This document shows positions 24,475-35,337 of a DNA stretch of 64,000 nt, one piece after another. The translations under genes were made by a program, and so were the position numbers. The notes beneath the pieces are model-generated. The model was not told where the DNA came from and ran no database searches. It was given only the letters and a program-made list of their open reading frames with translations. Positions within the stretch are counted from its first letter, which is position 1; the number at the start of each line of letters is the position of its first letter. Origin of the DNA: Brevipalpus yothersi (taxonomy: Eukaryota; Arthropoda; Arachnida; Trombidiformes; Tenuipalpidae); the NCBI GenBank assembly GCA_003956705.1, contig QZCP01000390.1, positions 1-64,000 on the forward strand, given 5' to 3'.

Positions 24475-25102
24475 GATTACGGGAAAAAATTGGGCAAGTT
24501 TCGGTGTTTAGAAAAAGAATTGAAGTGTGTATATAGTTTGTCAACAGAGAGAGTAAGAAAGAGAAAGAAAGAGAGAGAAAATGGCTGCTACTAAGCGGCA
24601 ATGAAGCACTAATATGTGAGAGAGACAGAGACAGAGGGAAAGTATGTGTGTGTGTGAGTGAGAAGGCTTGCGATGGCAGTGGCCAATAAACACTGTTGAA
24701 CGAGGTTTTATGTTTACGGAACAAGAATAAACTATCTACAAGATTGTTGTAATGATGATTATGATTGAGAATCAAGATGACATAGAGTGGATATAATTGA
24801 TTAACTAGATTTAAATATATCTCTCCGCAATCAAAATGATGACCAAAAGCGAGAGACACAACCGAAATGCCGGAAAAGGAAGCTGCGTCGTAGAATTTTC
24901 TACTTTTGGCGCCATTTTTAAATATAATCATGCTGCCTGCTACAGTTAACATTACACCGCCAGAGTGCGCTAAAAGCTTTGATAATTTTTTTCCCGAAAA
25001 TGCTCAGCAGCGCCACCAATGCAGCCATTTGATGTTGGCAGCGAGTTGTGAATGTGATTGTTGATGTTGGTACTAGTTAATTAAATAGATCGAAATTTAA
25101 TC
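24475..25102. promoter_or_regulatory. Divergent promoter region of UAP56 and ATP synthase beta
   Basis: The start codons of the two divergent housekeeping genes are 628 bases apart. The UAP56 side has a GA-rich tract (about 24546-24580). In the middle lies TTTTGGCGCC (24904-24913), which fits the E2F consensus TTTSSCGC and contains an 8-base palindrome. A CCAAT sits near 25014. There is no clear TATA box at a suitable distance from either start. Assignment as a shared promoter is inference from layout. Confidence 0.5.
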
Positions 25103-27095
25103 ATGAAAAGTATATCAAATTTGCTCTTTAAATCCATCAAGCCATCATTGGGATTGTCTGCTAACTCATGCAAATTAGGCTCTGCTGCTGGTGTACAACG
25201 TAAGTGGAATTGTGATTTCTTTGATTATGATTAGCACGCCTTTACCCGGTTACATAGAGGTCGTTCATAAGGACACTCATGAAATGGACTTTGTTTTTAG
25301 TTTAATTGATGATTTAATTGAGATATGAATTTTGAAGGAACTAGATTATTATATCGAGAGAGGATTTACAAGTGTATATTGGTTCTAATCATTTCAATTG
25401 CTCTCTTATCTTCACAGTTCAGCAGCGAAGAGATGCCTCCTCCGCTGGTGCTGGTAAGCATGGCAAAATCGTTGCGGTTATCGGTGCCGTTGTAGATGTA
25501 CAATTTGATGAAGGTTTACCTCCGATTTTGAATGCATTGGAAGTTGAAAATCGTAAGCCAAGACTGGTTCTTGAGGTCGCCCAACATTTGGGTGAAGGTA
25601 CAGTCCGAACCATCGCCATGGACGGTACCGAAGGTCTGGTTCGTGGACAACAAGTTCTAGATACCGGTGCACCAATTACTATCCCTGTTGGTCCAGAGAC
25701 TTTAGGTCGTATCATGAACGTTATTGGTGAACCCATTGATGAAAGGTATGCCAAGCATTCCAGTGCACTTGCTCTAGGTTCAAATATAGTTCTCTAACAT
25801 TGTGAAATTGTTCTTTTCAGGGGTCCAATTAGCAGCAACAAATTCCTTGGAATTCATCAAGAGGCACCCGTTTACACCGAAATGAGTGTCGAACAAGAGA
25901 TTCTGGTCACTGGTATAAAAGTTGTCGATCTATTGGCACCCTATTCAAAAGGTGGTAAAATCGGTCTCTTCGGTGGAGCTGGTGTAGGAAAAACTGTACT
26001 TATCATGGAACTTATCAACAATGTTGCTAAGGCTCATGGTGGTTACTCTGTGTTTGCTGGTGTTGGTGAGCGAACTCGTGAAGGTAACGATCTTTACCAT
26101 GAAATGATTGAAGGTGGTGTCATTAGTCTTAAAGACAAATCATCTAAGGTAAGAGTTGTTGGGACTCCAACCTTTGTTCATTATTGATCATATTTTCAAT
26201 CCTCTTTGTTCAGGTCGCTCTTGTATATGGTCAAATGAACGAGCCTCCCGGCGCTCGTGCTCGAGTTGCTCTTACTGGATTAACTGTTGCCGAATATTTC
26301 CGAGATCAGGAAGGCCAGGATGTGTTGCTTTTCATTGATAATATTTTCAGATTCACCCAAGCTGGTTCAGAAGTGTCAGCTCTTTTGGGTCGTATTCCTT
26401 CTGCTGTAGGTTATCAGCCAACTTTGGCCACTGATATGGGTTCTATGCAGGAACGAATTACAACAACAAAGAAGGGTTCCATCACCTCTGTACAAGCTAT
26501 CTACGTACCTGCTGACGATTTGACTGATCCTGCTCCAGCTACAACTTTTGCTCACTTGGATGCTACCACTGTACTTTCCCGAGGTATTGCTGAGTTGGGT
26601 ATCTATCCTGCTGTCGATCCTCTAGATTCTACTTCCCGTATTATGGATCCTAATATTGTCGGAGCCGAACACTACGGAGTTGCTCGAGGTGTCCAAAAGA
26701 TTCTTCAGGTAAACTATCAGCTGCTAGCATGAAGCATGATTTCAGGAGCTCGAACTTTGATTCCTTTTGATTAACGAGCTTTTATTTTTTTCCAGGATTA
26801 CAAATCTCTCCAAGATATCATTGCCATCTTGGGTATGGATGAATTGAGTGAAGAGGATAAACTCACCGTGTCACGAGCCCGAAAAATTCAACGATTCCTA
26901 TCTCAACCTTTCCAAGTTGCCGAAGTCTTCACTGGTCAGGCTGGAAAGTTCGTGCCATTGGCTGAAACAATCAAAGGGTTCAAGGCAATTCTCCATGGAG
27001 AATACGATCATCTACCAGAAGTCGCTTTCTATATGGTAGGCCCCATCGAAGAAGTTGTTGAGAAAGCTCAAAAACTTGCGGCTGAGTCGAACTAA
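25103..27095 (+). CDS. ATP5F1B: ATP synthase subunit beta, mitochondrial
   Basis: Five exons (25103-25199, 25418-25745, 25821-26148, 26214-26708, 26796-27095) give 515 residues. This is the catalytic subunit of mitochondrial F1 ATPase. A basic, acid-poor presequence (first about 40 residues) is followed by the beta-barrel domain (IVAVIGAVVDVQF), the Walker A motif GGAGVGKT (193-200), the DELSEED loop region, Walker B VLLFIDN with Asp293, and the family signature PAVDPLDSTS. The C-terminal helical domain is complete and ends shortly after GPIEEVVEKA. All five splice junctions are GT-AG and in phase. Its conservation makes the call nearly certain. Confidence 0.98.
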
Positions 27096-27165
27096 GCCTC
27101 CAATTTTGATGTGAATTATCTTTGAGACTCCCATGGATAGTTTAGATGAATGAGTTTAAGCTGCC

Positions 27166-27171
27166 AATAAA
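27166..27171 (+). terminator. Poly(A) signal of ATP synthase beta
   Basis: AATAAA about 70 bases after the stop codon, giving a short 3' UTR. Confidence 0.7.
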
Positions 27172-27304
27172 GGTTATCTTACGAAAAAATTCTATTTCCA
27201 ACCTCATTTCCCTCAAGTTACAAAGACGTTACCATGTAGCACCAGTAAGATGTGAATATGTTTAGATAAATCGGATCATTAAGAATACAAGCGAATCATA
27301 TCAA

Positions 27305-27310
27305 TTTATT
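27305..27310 (-). terminator. Poly(A) signal of homeobox gene
   Basis: TTTATT on the plus strand reads as AATAAA on the minus strand, about 100 bases after the homeobox gene stop. The convergent ATP synthase beta signal at 27166 leaves the two transcript ends roughly 140 bases apart. Confidence 0.6.
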
Positions 27311-27410
27311 TTTATCTCACTTATTTTGCAAGAAAGTCTTTGGTATTTTTTTACGTAGACACATTATACAAACAAGCATGCAGATGAAAAGTTCAATTAT
27401 GATGAGATCG

Positions 27411-28535
27411 TTATTCCATCTTGACTGCGAATGATTCTTCAAAATTTTGTGAAGAATCTTGCTCATCTTGTTCAGGGTCTATTAAGTTATTGTAAGATCC
27501 GAGATCCATAGATGAATTGTAAGCATCATGATACAGAGATAGGGATGATTCATTGGACTCCAGGTTAAGATTTGATTTTTGTGATAAATTGCGATTCTTA
27601 TGGCCACGTCTTCGAGTGATGAACCAATTATGGACTGCTCTAATGGTTGCCCTCTCTGAATCTTTCAAAGGTTGACCTGATAAGAACGGAGCATTCTTGT
27701 TAGTTAAGTTCGAGAGAGAGAGGAAAAATGTTAATTGATATCAAGAATTCTGACGAGTACCTTTAAGTCTCTCAAGCTCTTCATTACATTTTTCAGCTAG
27801 CTCTTCTTTCAAACTGTTCATTGGATACTGACATTTATCGAACACCTCACTTAGAACTCGCTCCTGGACAGGATGAAATGAGTTGACAAGATCTGGCGGT
27901 TTTCTCACCAATTTTGAGTTATTGTTGGCCTGCATAGATGGTGAGGTCATTCTACCAGCGGGACATGATTGGAGGAGAGCAGGATTGCGGCGCACTTTGA
28001 AGTACCATAGATAAATTGTTGTTCTCAAATTTTCGGAGAGTGGACCATCTTGATTGAGAAAACGACTCACGTAGGGTTGAGAAATATTGCACATTTCAGC
28101 TATCTTTTTTTGCTTTATTTGCTTTTCTTTGATGAATCTTATTATTTCTCGCATTACTTTGTCCTCTTCAAGAGACTTAAATCTTTCCATCTCCTCATCC
28201 AATGATGGACTAGAACTGAGATTAAACACATTGGATGGTCCAGCATCCACAGATATCGAATTTGAATTGCTACCACAGCCTCCTCCAGCGCTATTGGTAC
28301 CGTTATCTGAATCATTGAATGATTCTGGTGTTGAACCGCGTTCTTCTATGGTTGCCGTTATTCGTTCGGGAGGAAGATGAGGTGATTGACTAGATGATGT
28401 TGAAGGCCTTAAATTTATGTCCTCAATAGCTTGATACAAACGAAGTAATCCTTCCCGTGTCAAGCCTTGATTGTACCACTCATTCATGGTGGTGAATTGA
28501 TGAATAGTAAATTTATCATCCATATTGATTGGCAT
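27411..28535 (-). CDS. HMBOX1/HNF1-like homeobox transcription factor
   Basis: Two minus-strand exons (28535-27761, 27676-27411) give 346 residues; human HMBOX1 has 420. An N-terminal helical segment (about 6-42) matches the HNF1/HMBOX1 dimerisation-type region. A POU-like domain (about 115-180) includes KIAEMCNISQPYVSRFL. A divergent homeodomain (about 221-290) has the long loop between helices 2 and 3 seen in this family and the recognition helix VHNWFITRRR. The middle is Ser/Gly rich, the tail acidic. HMBOX1 binds DNA, including telomeric repeats, and HNF1 regulates endodermal genes. The residue matching homeodomain Asn51 is Thr here (WFIT rather than WFxN), which may change DNA binding. 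The order of domains favours HMBOX1 over HNF1, but orthology is not proven. Confidence 0.82.
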
Positions 28536-29109
28536 AAAAGGTATGTGTATGTGTGTAAATACGGATGAACAAAAAATGAGCGATTATGTTCTCACAATCG
28601 ACTTACGGTGAGAGGCCGAATTTTTCAAAAATTACACATCTTCGAACACAGATCAGTCAATGATCGAGCTTGATAAAAAAACTAAGATAACACATCACAT
28701 ATATTTCATGTATAATGTCGTCATATTCGAAATAAGATGGAGAAATAAAAGAGAGAGAGCGAAAGAAAAAAATATGAAGAGGATGATTTGGGTGTAGTTG
28801 TTTATTGTTGTTGATATTGATCTTGGTGATATTGTGATTAATTCTGAAATCATTTCATTAAAACTAGCCAATCAAATTGGATCACATGATACTCTGCGAG
28901 TGAATGATATCAATGAATATAAATATACACTTAATAAAAAGAGCGAAAAAAAGGTTTTGCGATTACATGTCGAAGATTACATGAACAATAAAATGGATGT
29001 CATACTGAAGCATTCAGCATATTATTACATGAAATTCATATACATATATATGATGAATACAAGTATGTAAGCATGCTAACCGGAAGACGCATGTAGACTC
29101 TCTCTCTTC

Positions 29110-29145
<36 letters not shown>

Positions 29146-30140
29146 CTTTCTTTCTCCCTCCTCAGTCAACAATAAAACAATCTTCATCATATATAAATAT
29201 ATATATATATTTTTATACTCAGATTCACATGAAGGTTATTCAGTGGAATCTTTACGATAAAATTCACTGGTGAGATTGCATGAGAAAGTTGCAATCAGAA
29301 ATGTTCAGTGGAAATTATATCATTCTGTTCTCCATGAACGGGAGGAAGAGCAAAAAATAGACATCGAGAATAAATCGATGTCTACTTTTTAGTGGAAAAT
29401 TTAGTTTAGAATTTTAACATCAGAATTTGTTTATGATAAATAAATTTTTCACCATGAGTAATGATGCTATTTGTCTCGTTTTTTTCCCTATTCTACGAAG
29501 TTAGCAGTATTTGCAACATCTTTCAGAAGAAAATACTGACGGATGTTGACGATTGAAGATACGGAAATGTATAAGACGTGATTAAAGGAGAATAAGATAA
29601 AATGATCATTCTTCAACAGATCGATTGCTTCCTTGACGACAATTCTAATGACGAAAAAAGGGAGAAAATGGCGAAAAAATATAACTACTGATAATTTCTT
29701 TGACCTTAGACAACAAATCGATTGCAATTAAATTATTTGTATTAGAGTCTGAATAAATCAGTCTTTTTTCCCCAACTTCCATCAAATCCTATCAATGGTT
29801 CACTTCTTCAATCGAAACAATTTTCGAATGCCTATTGATCATTTCAATAGCACACAGATTGAATGAAGAATTTTTTTGTGTGCCTTGAATTGTGATAAAA
29901 TTAGACTACACAATCAATTGCTTCGTTATTCCGTATAATAGTGAGACGGTGTATATACATGTACATCATGAACCTTTTTTATACTGATTCTGTGCGCCAA
30001 GTGTTTATAGAGAGAGGAAAGCGCCCTTGTCAGTGTTCAAATTGTCCTCTATCTCGACTTTTATATGGACAGATCGAAATTGTACCTGTTAAAGTTTCAC
30101 TGATTTTGCGAGTTATTAATCCAATCGAAATATTGTCAGA
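28536..30140. other. Intergenic region
   Basis: AT-rich spacer between the divergent homeobox and adenylate kinase genes, so it holds both promoters. A CT microsatellite lies at about 29112-29141. Frames at 28798-29070 and 29488-29727 are AT-rich, start at non-ATG codons or lack any family resemblance, and I do not call them. Confidence 0.6.
29112..29141. repeat. (CT)n microsatellite
   Basis: About 30 bases of CT dinucleotide between the homeobox gene and adenylate kinase. Confidence 0.9.
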
Positions 30141-30958
30141 ATGTCTGAAAAACCTGTGATATTCGTTATCGGTGGCCCTGGATGCGGAAAAGGAACTCAG
30201 TGTGAAAAGATTGTTGCTAAGTAAGTTGAGTTCTGATGGGTATCGAGTTTTCTCTCTTTTCTCGACAAGATGCCAGTAATATTGATTGTGAAGCGTTTTA
30301 TATTGGGCTATTATCCCTCAAGATTTGTGATTGAGATGGATACAAATCTATTCTGTATCTTAGATTTGGATTCACACACTTGTCCACTGGAGACTTGCTT
30401 CGTGATGAGGTAAAATCGGGCTCTGAGAGAGGTCAAAGATTGAATAAGATCATGGAGTCCGGACAACTAGTGCCTCTGGAAGAAGTCCTCGGATTATTGA
30501 AAGATGCTATTCAAAAGAATCAAAGTAATTCTAAAGGATTCTTGATTGATGGTTATCCAAGAGAGGTAAGTTCTAATAGATTAATCAGAGAAATGATCGA
30601 ATATTTGGATGAAAAACAATTCTGATCATTATAATTGGAATTCAATTCTCCTCCATGTCACATAAAGCTGGATCAAGCCATCAAGTTTCAAGAACAAGTT
30701 TGTCCTTGCTCATTGGTGTTGTATTTTGATGTTTCCGATGAAACCATGGTGAAACGTCTGCTGAAAAGAGGTGAAACAAGTGGAAGGGTCGATGATAATG
30801 AAGAAACGATACGAAAAAGATTGGACACTTTCCATAAGCATGTTGATCCTATTCTGAATCATTGCAAAGATAAACTATCGCGAATTCCTGCGGAACGAGG
30901 AATTGATGAAATTTTCAGTGACGTTTGTGGAGCGATTTCCAAAACTGTTTCAAGTTGA
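30141..30958 (+). CDS. AK1: Adenylate kinase 1 (cytosolic)
   Basis: Three exons (30141-30220, 30364-30565, 30668-30958) give 190 residues; the vertebrate enzyme has 194. The enzyme catalyses 2 ADP = ATP + AMP in the cytosol. Visible are the P-loop GGPGCGKGTQ (11-20), the AMP-binding segment HLSTGDLLR, the GFLIDGYPRE motif ending exactly at the second donor, and the short-LID region RGETSGRVDDNEETI. The short LID and these motifs separate it from the mitochondrial long form AK2. UMP-CMP kinase is a close relative, but the RGETSGRVDDN segment favours AK1. Confidence 0.93.
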
Positions 30959-31145
30959 TTGAAATCAGAATTCTCATCTGAATCTCAGTTCCTTGGCAAT
31001 AATCTGAAAATATCCAAACAATTTGAAAGGCAATAATCATCAAAAAGTACAAATATTTAGACAGAAGTGAACGAAAATGTGATTTAGTTCTGTATTAAAT
31101 TTGAATCAATCGATATTTGATTTTAAATTAGGAGTTTCTGTTAAC

Positions 31146-31162
31146 AATAAAAGGAATTTATT
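31146..31162. terminator. Overlapping poly(A) signals of AK1 and PPIL4
   Basis: AATAAA (31146-31151, plus) serves the AK1 transcript, and TTTATT (31157-31162), read as AATAAA on minus, fits the end of the convergent PPIL4 transcript. If both are used, the two 3' ends overlap by a few tens of bases. Confidence 0.5.
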
Positions 31163-31540
31163 CAAAATATCTGAGAATTCTGAAATGAAGCTCTCCAAAG
31201 GGGTCATCTACATTCGATCAATAATTCGGTTATCACCTTCAGTTTTCAAGCCTCAGAAATTCATTGAGATAATGGACTAGTCTCAAAGTCATGGTAGACC
31301 AAGAATCTCAATAGATTCCAGAAATATGATTGAATGATGAGATCATCAAATCATCAGATCAAAGATGCGGAAAAGAGCAGTAGAATGATGATCGTAATAA
31401 AAGTAGGATATAAGTTACCTCCAAATTTACAGATTATACAAATTCTATATACAAAAACTCCGTGAAAGATGTTTCAAGAAAGTCTGACTTTGTCCATGAC
31501 AATAAAACAAATTTTGCTACTACATTCAGCAGGGGAACAA

Positions 31541-32860
31541 TCACCTCCTGTGACGATCTCGATTTCTATCCCGTTCTCGATCTCGTTCTCTATTTCGGTC
31601 TCGATCATGATCTCGATTTCGATCCCGGTCTCGGTCTCGATTCCTATCTCGATCATAGTCATGTCTATGTTTCCTGTTATCATGCCTATCTCTGTGCCGA
31701 TTTTCTCGATCTCGCGATGATTGATGAGTTCGATGACTTGGATAATCATCCCTATGATATCTATCAGAACGATCTCTACTACGACTCCTGTATTCTTTTT
31801 CCCTTCGGTTTGGAAAATTTTCTCGTTCATTATCACGAGATTTTGAAGATGGATTTTTGGTACCAGTTGAGGCCTGATTTTGCTTATATTGACGATATTT
31901 TGAGGCATATTCTTTAAATCTACTTGATTGGGGCATCTTGGCAACAGATTGGGAGAAGTCAACATGAATTCTACGCTCATCGATGATCACATTGTCCATT
32001 TTGAAATAGGCATTCTCACAGTGATCGGTTTTTTCGAATTCGATAAATCCATATTGCAAAGATTCACCAGTCTTGTGATCTTTGATGATTTCGCAAGAAA
32101 CTATTGGTCCGAAACGTTCAAAAATAATTCTAAGGTCCTCATCTTTTGTAACAGGATTCAATTTACAAACAAATAATACGTTGTCTGGAGGTAGAACATC
32201 TTCAGAAGGTATATCACCAACCATCTCGAGAATAGTTGCCGCTGCTCGGCTTTCCTGAACTTTCATGTCAATCGTCTCATCTCCTCCAATATTATTCGCG
32301 ATAGCAATGCGTTCCAAGGTTTCTTTGTCTGGTTCAGGTGAACTACATGATGGTAGAGCTTTTTCAATAACCGGTGGATCATCGAATGGATCATGTAGAA
32401 CAACAACGTGAGTTATTATGATGTCTTTAAAGTACATTTCGTTTATTTTCTCCAAAGTATCTTGACCTTCGGTCACATGAGCGAATACTGTGTGAACGCC
32501 ATCCAGATTGTCCAGATCATCTCTGAGAGTGATGAAGAATTGAGAACCATGACAATCTTCGCCATTATTGACCATTGAAACTGTACCGGCTTGATTGTGC
32601 TTAATTTTGGGTACAATTTCTGCAGGAAAAAATTTACTAGCACTTGGATCCATCAGATGATAGACGGATTGTCCACCTTTACCACTTTCAGTTGGATCAC
32701 CAGTTTGAGCAATAAAATCTTTCTCGATTCGATGAAAGAAACACAAATTATAATATTTGAGTTTACATAATTTAAGAAAATTAAACGAACAGCGAGGCCG
32801 ATCACGTATCAAAAGATCGATGGTCAAATCGCCAACACTCGTCTCAATGACAACTGACAT
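31541..32860 (-). CDS. PPIL4: PPIL4-type cyclophilin with RRM
   Basis: A single uninterrupted frame of 439 residues; human PPIL4 has 492. Residues 1-160 form a cyclophilin domain (FHRIEKDFIAQTGDP, VSMVNNGEDCHGSQFFIT, LDGVHTVFAHV). An RRM follows (NVLFVCKLNPVTKDEDLRII ... YGFIEFEK), with the family block RRIHVDFSQSVAK. The tail from about 360 is Arg/Asp/Ser rich, ending in many RD repeats, as in splicing-associated proteins. PPIL4 is a nuclear peptidyl-prolyl isomerase linked to the spliceosome. The Arg of the FHRI motif, matching catalytic Arg55 of cyclophilin A, is present here but, as I recall, lost in human PPIL4. The start is the ATG at 32860. The gene has no intron, unlike most of its neighbours. 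Confidence 0.94.
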   Translation of the reverse strand: MSVVIETSVGDLTIDLLIRDRPRCSFNFLKLCKLKYYNLCFFHRIEKDFIAQTGDPTESGKGGQSVYHLMDPSASKFFPAEIVPKIKHNQAGTVSMVNNGEDCHGSQFFITLRDDLDNLDGVHTVFAHVTEGQDTLEKINEMYFKDIIITHVVVLHDPFDDPPVIEKALPSCSSPEPDKETLERIAIANNIGGDETIDMKVQESRAAATILEMVGDIPSEDVLPPDNVLFVCKLNPVTKDEDLRIIFERFGPIVSCEIIKDHKTGESLQYGFIEFEKTDHCENAYFKMDNVIIDERRIHVDFSQSVAKMPQSSRFKEYASKYRQYKQNQASTGTKNPSSKSRDNERENFPNRREKEYRSRSRDRSDRYHRDDYPSHRTHQSSRDRENRHRDRHDNRKHRHDYDRDRNRDRDRDRNRDHDRDRNRERDRERDRNRDRHRR

Positions 32861-35337
32861 TGTCAAAGAGGTCTCTAAAATTCAACAATATGAACTTAAT
32901 AAGATACCACTGGTCAAGAAAATCCACCCAATTGAGTCCAATTCATCAAAATTGAACAACTTAAATGGAGAGTTCTGATTCAAAACAACAGCCAAGACTA
33001 TGATGTATGAAATCAACATGTGCAGCTTGTTTCATTGGCTGTATCATATTGGCGCCTTATTCAGCTTGAACCAAAGAGTAAGGTAAATTGAATTTACTAA
33101 ATTCGCAGCATTCTCCGCCTCATCTCAAATTTTGGTCTCTTAGCTGCTGCTTTCTAAATCAAAAAAATACACACATTCTCCATGGAGCAAACAAAGTCTG
33201 AGTTCTTGGTGAAGAGAGGAAAACTCATAAATTTTCAGCTAAGTCTAAACATTGAGCTGAACGCATTATTAATAGATGATTCTATGGAAGCATTCCATTG
33301 ACAGTAAGTATAATTTATACTCAAAAAGTTACATGCAAGCAAATTCAGAGTGTGTGACGCATAAGAGAGTAAGACATCATAAAGTTGGTGTATCATGGGT
33401 AAACTAGTGAAATGGAATGATTTCCGGTGGGATCGAAACTATTTTGAGTAGATATGATCACCACATTTCATTTATCAGGAAACGCTTGCAAAGTGTATTC
33501 TTTTCTTGAATTCAATGAGCTGATTCTGATGATTTTCCATTTATAACCAACAACTCAAACTTTTTCGATTACACAGGATACATTCTGGTCATGAGAAGGT
33601 TAATTTGATTGTGATTGATAGGAATTTCCACTAACTTTCGACTGTGTACTAATTAAATCGAGGTGCTACCTCTAATAATCTGCTATCGAGCTATTTTTCA
33701 TGACAGTTTCTTAGGGAAGCAGTTCAGATTTTTTTTGTTGGTCTAGAACATTTCCAACGTGATTTTTATCCAGTTTCAACAAATCTTCTAAAAATTCAAA
33801 GCGTTATAAGAAATCGGATCATAAGATCACAATCTAATTTTTGAATAGGGTTGAATTGAAAAATTGCCGCTACCTTTCAGAATATTGGAAAGATTGAGTG
33901 TTCTCCCGGTATTTCAATCATTTTCTAGTTTCCCAAAGGGCGAAGAGAATCTACCCCGATATCATGAAGATTTGAGAGCATACAGAGAAGTTTATGACGA
34001 ATTCCACAGGAAAATTCTTTCCAGTGATACAATCATATTTTTTGGTCAGTTCAATTCTCAATCTCAAAAGTTTTGTCTGTTGTTGGAATTTGAAATTTTT
34101 TTATGAGATTCTGGAAAAGATTTTAGCTGAATTGATTCTCAAAATCTTCTTACTTCATCTTGAATCTACATCTGCATTAGATATCTGCCCAAGCAAGAAT
34201 AGTTTTATATTGAAAAAGATGGAGAGAGAGAGGCAATTCCTTCCTCTTTGGCTTGAACAGCTCTTGACATCCATCAAAACTACCATCGATTGCTCAAAAC
34301 CATCTCGATGGTTTTGAGGTATCAATGCCATCGCATGCCTTTAGTCTCCACATGTGTGTTGAATCGTTGTGGTTAGCTTTTTCAGCCAAAAATTTGTCTT
34401 TTTAGTCTCAACCAATTCTGACAATTGTGAGACTAGCTAACAGTACTTTTTGCCTTTCTTTCACTTGGCCAGCTTAACTCTCATCTCAGCTCAATAGAAT
34501 ACGCTAGTAGGTTTGTTTTGATTTTTTTCGCGGCTTATTGACGATTCAAAATTTTGTTCAACTTTTTCCTCTCTTCTCGAACTGATTGCCAAATTTGTTC
34601 ACAAAAAAGTACACCAAAAGCTCAAATTTCAATCCAAAAATCTTAAACACTAGTTAATTGAACATTCTACTTGTTCTGAAATAATCGTCTCATCGAAAGT
34701 ACTACCAACTTCAGAAAAGAAGCTTCTTTCTTTCTCCTACAATACTCAAGAGGATCATGGTGACTCCCTTGCTCAACAATATCGACCGCATTTTGCTCTC
34801 AACTCCACAGATATGCGGTTGATGTATAGAGGATCATGTACACTTTTCCCAACTTTATTCCAGGCTTACACTCGTGAAGTAGAACCATGTTCTTCTGTCC
34901 ATGTGAATTTATTCTCACAAATTTTCATCCAACAACGAGCTTCCCAGCAATCATCCTAGTATGATGATGAAAACTTGATGATGACATTGTGAATCCTTAT
35001 TGATGTCGGTCCATTCAATTTGCTTCATGTCTTCCTTTTAACATGCTTTTTGCAATGTGCTATATGCTTCATTTTTAACGTTTTGACATCAAATCCTCTC
35101 ATTATCGATTGAAAAGTTTGTTAAATGTGTGTTACTAGTTGAGTGTTAAGTGCAAAAGTTATTCTAGAACACCTCTCAAGTGTTGTTTTTTGTACGAATG
35201 GTCATCTTCATCTTCGTCTATTTGTCTTTCTTGCTGATTTGTTACCACTATCACTATTATCACTATTGTTTGTGAAGGCAGCAAGTTGATATCGATGATC
35301 CTCCAGAACTACATATTTTTGCCCTGGAGTCATAGTT
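32861..35337. other. Spacer between PPIL4 and the SLC35F gene
   Basis: About 2.5 kb holding two divergent promoters. TTGGCGCC at 33049-33056 repeats the palindromic E2F-like core seen in the UAP56/ATP synthase promoter. Frames at 33864-34106 and 33994-34317 are unsupported. The last 250 bases before 35338 may be the 5' UTR of the transporter. Confidence 0.5.

Noticed and set aside
24455..24952. A 165-codon minus frame upstream of UAP56
   Set aside because: It starts in AT-rich promoter sequence and runs through a GA/CT tract as Ser-Leu; no family resemblance, and it overlaps the UAP56 5' region in another frame.
31462..31917. A 151-codon plus-strand frame rich in Asp, Leu and Tyr opposite PPIL4
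   Set aside because: It is the antisense reading of the Arg-Asp repeat tail of PPIL4; the repeat keeps this frame free of stops.
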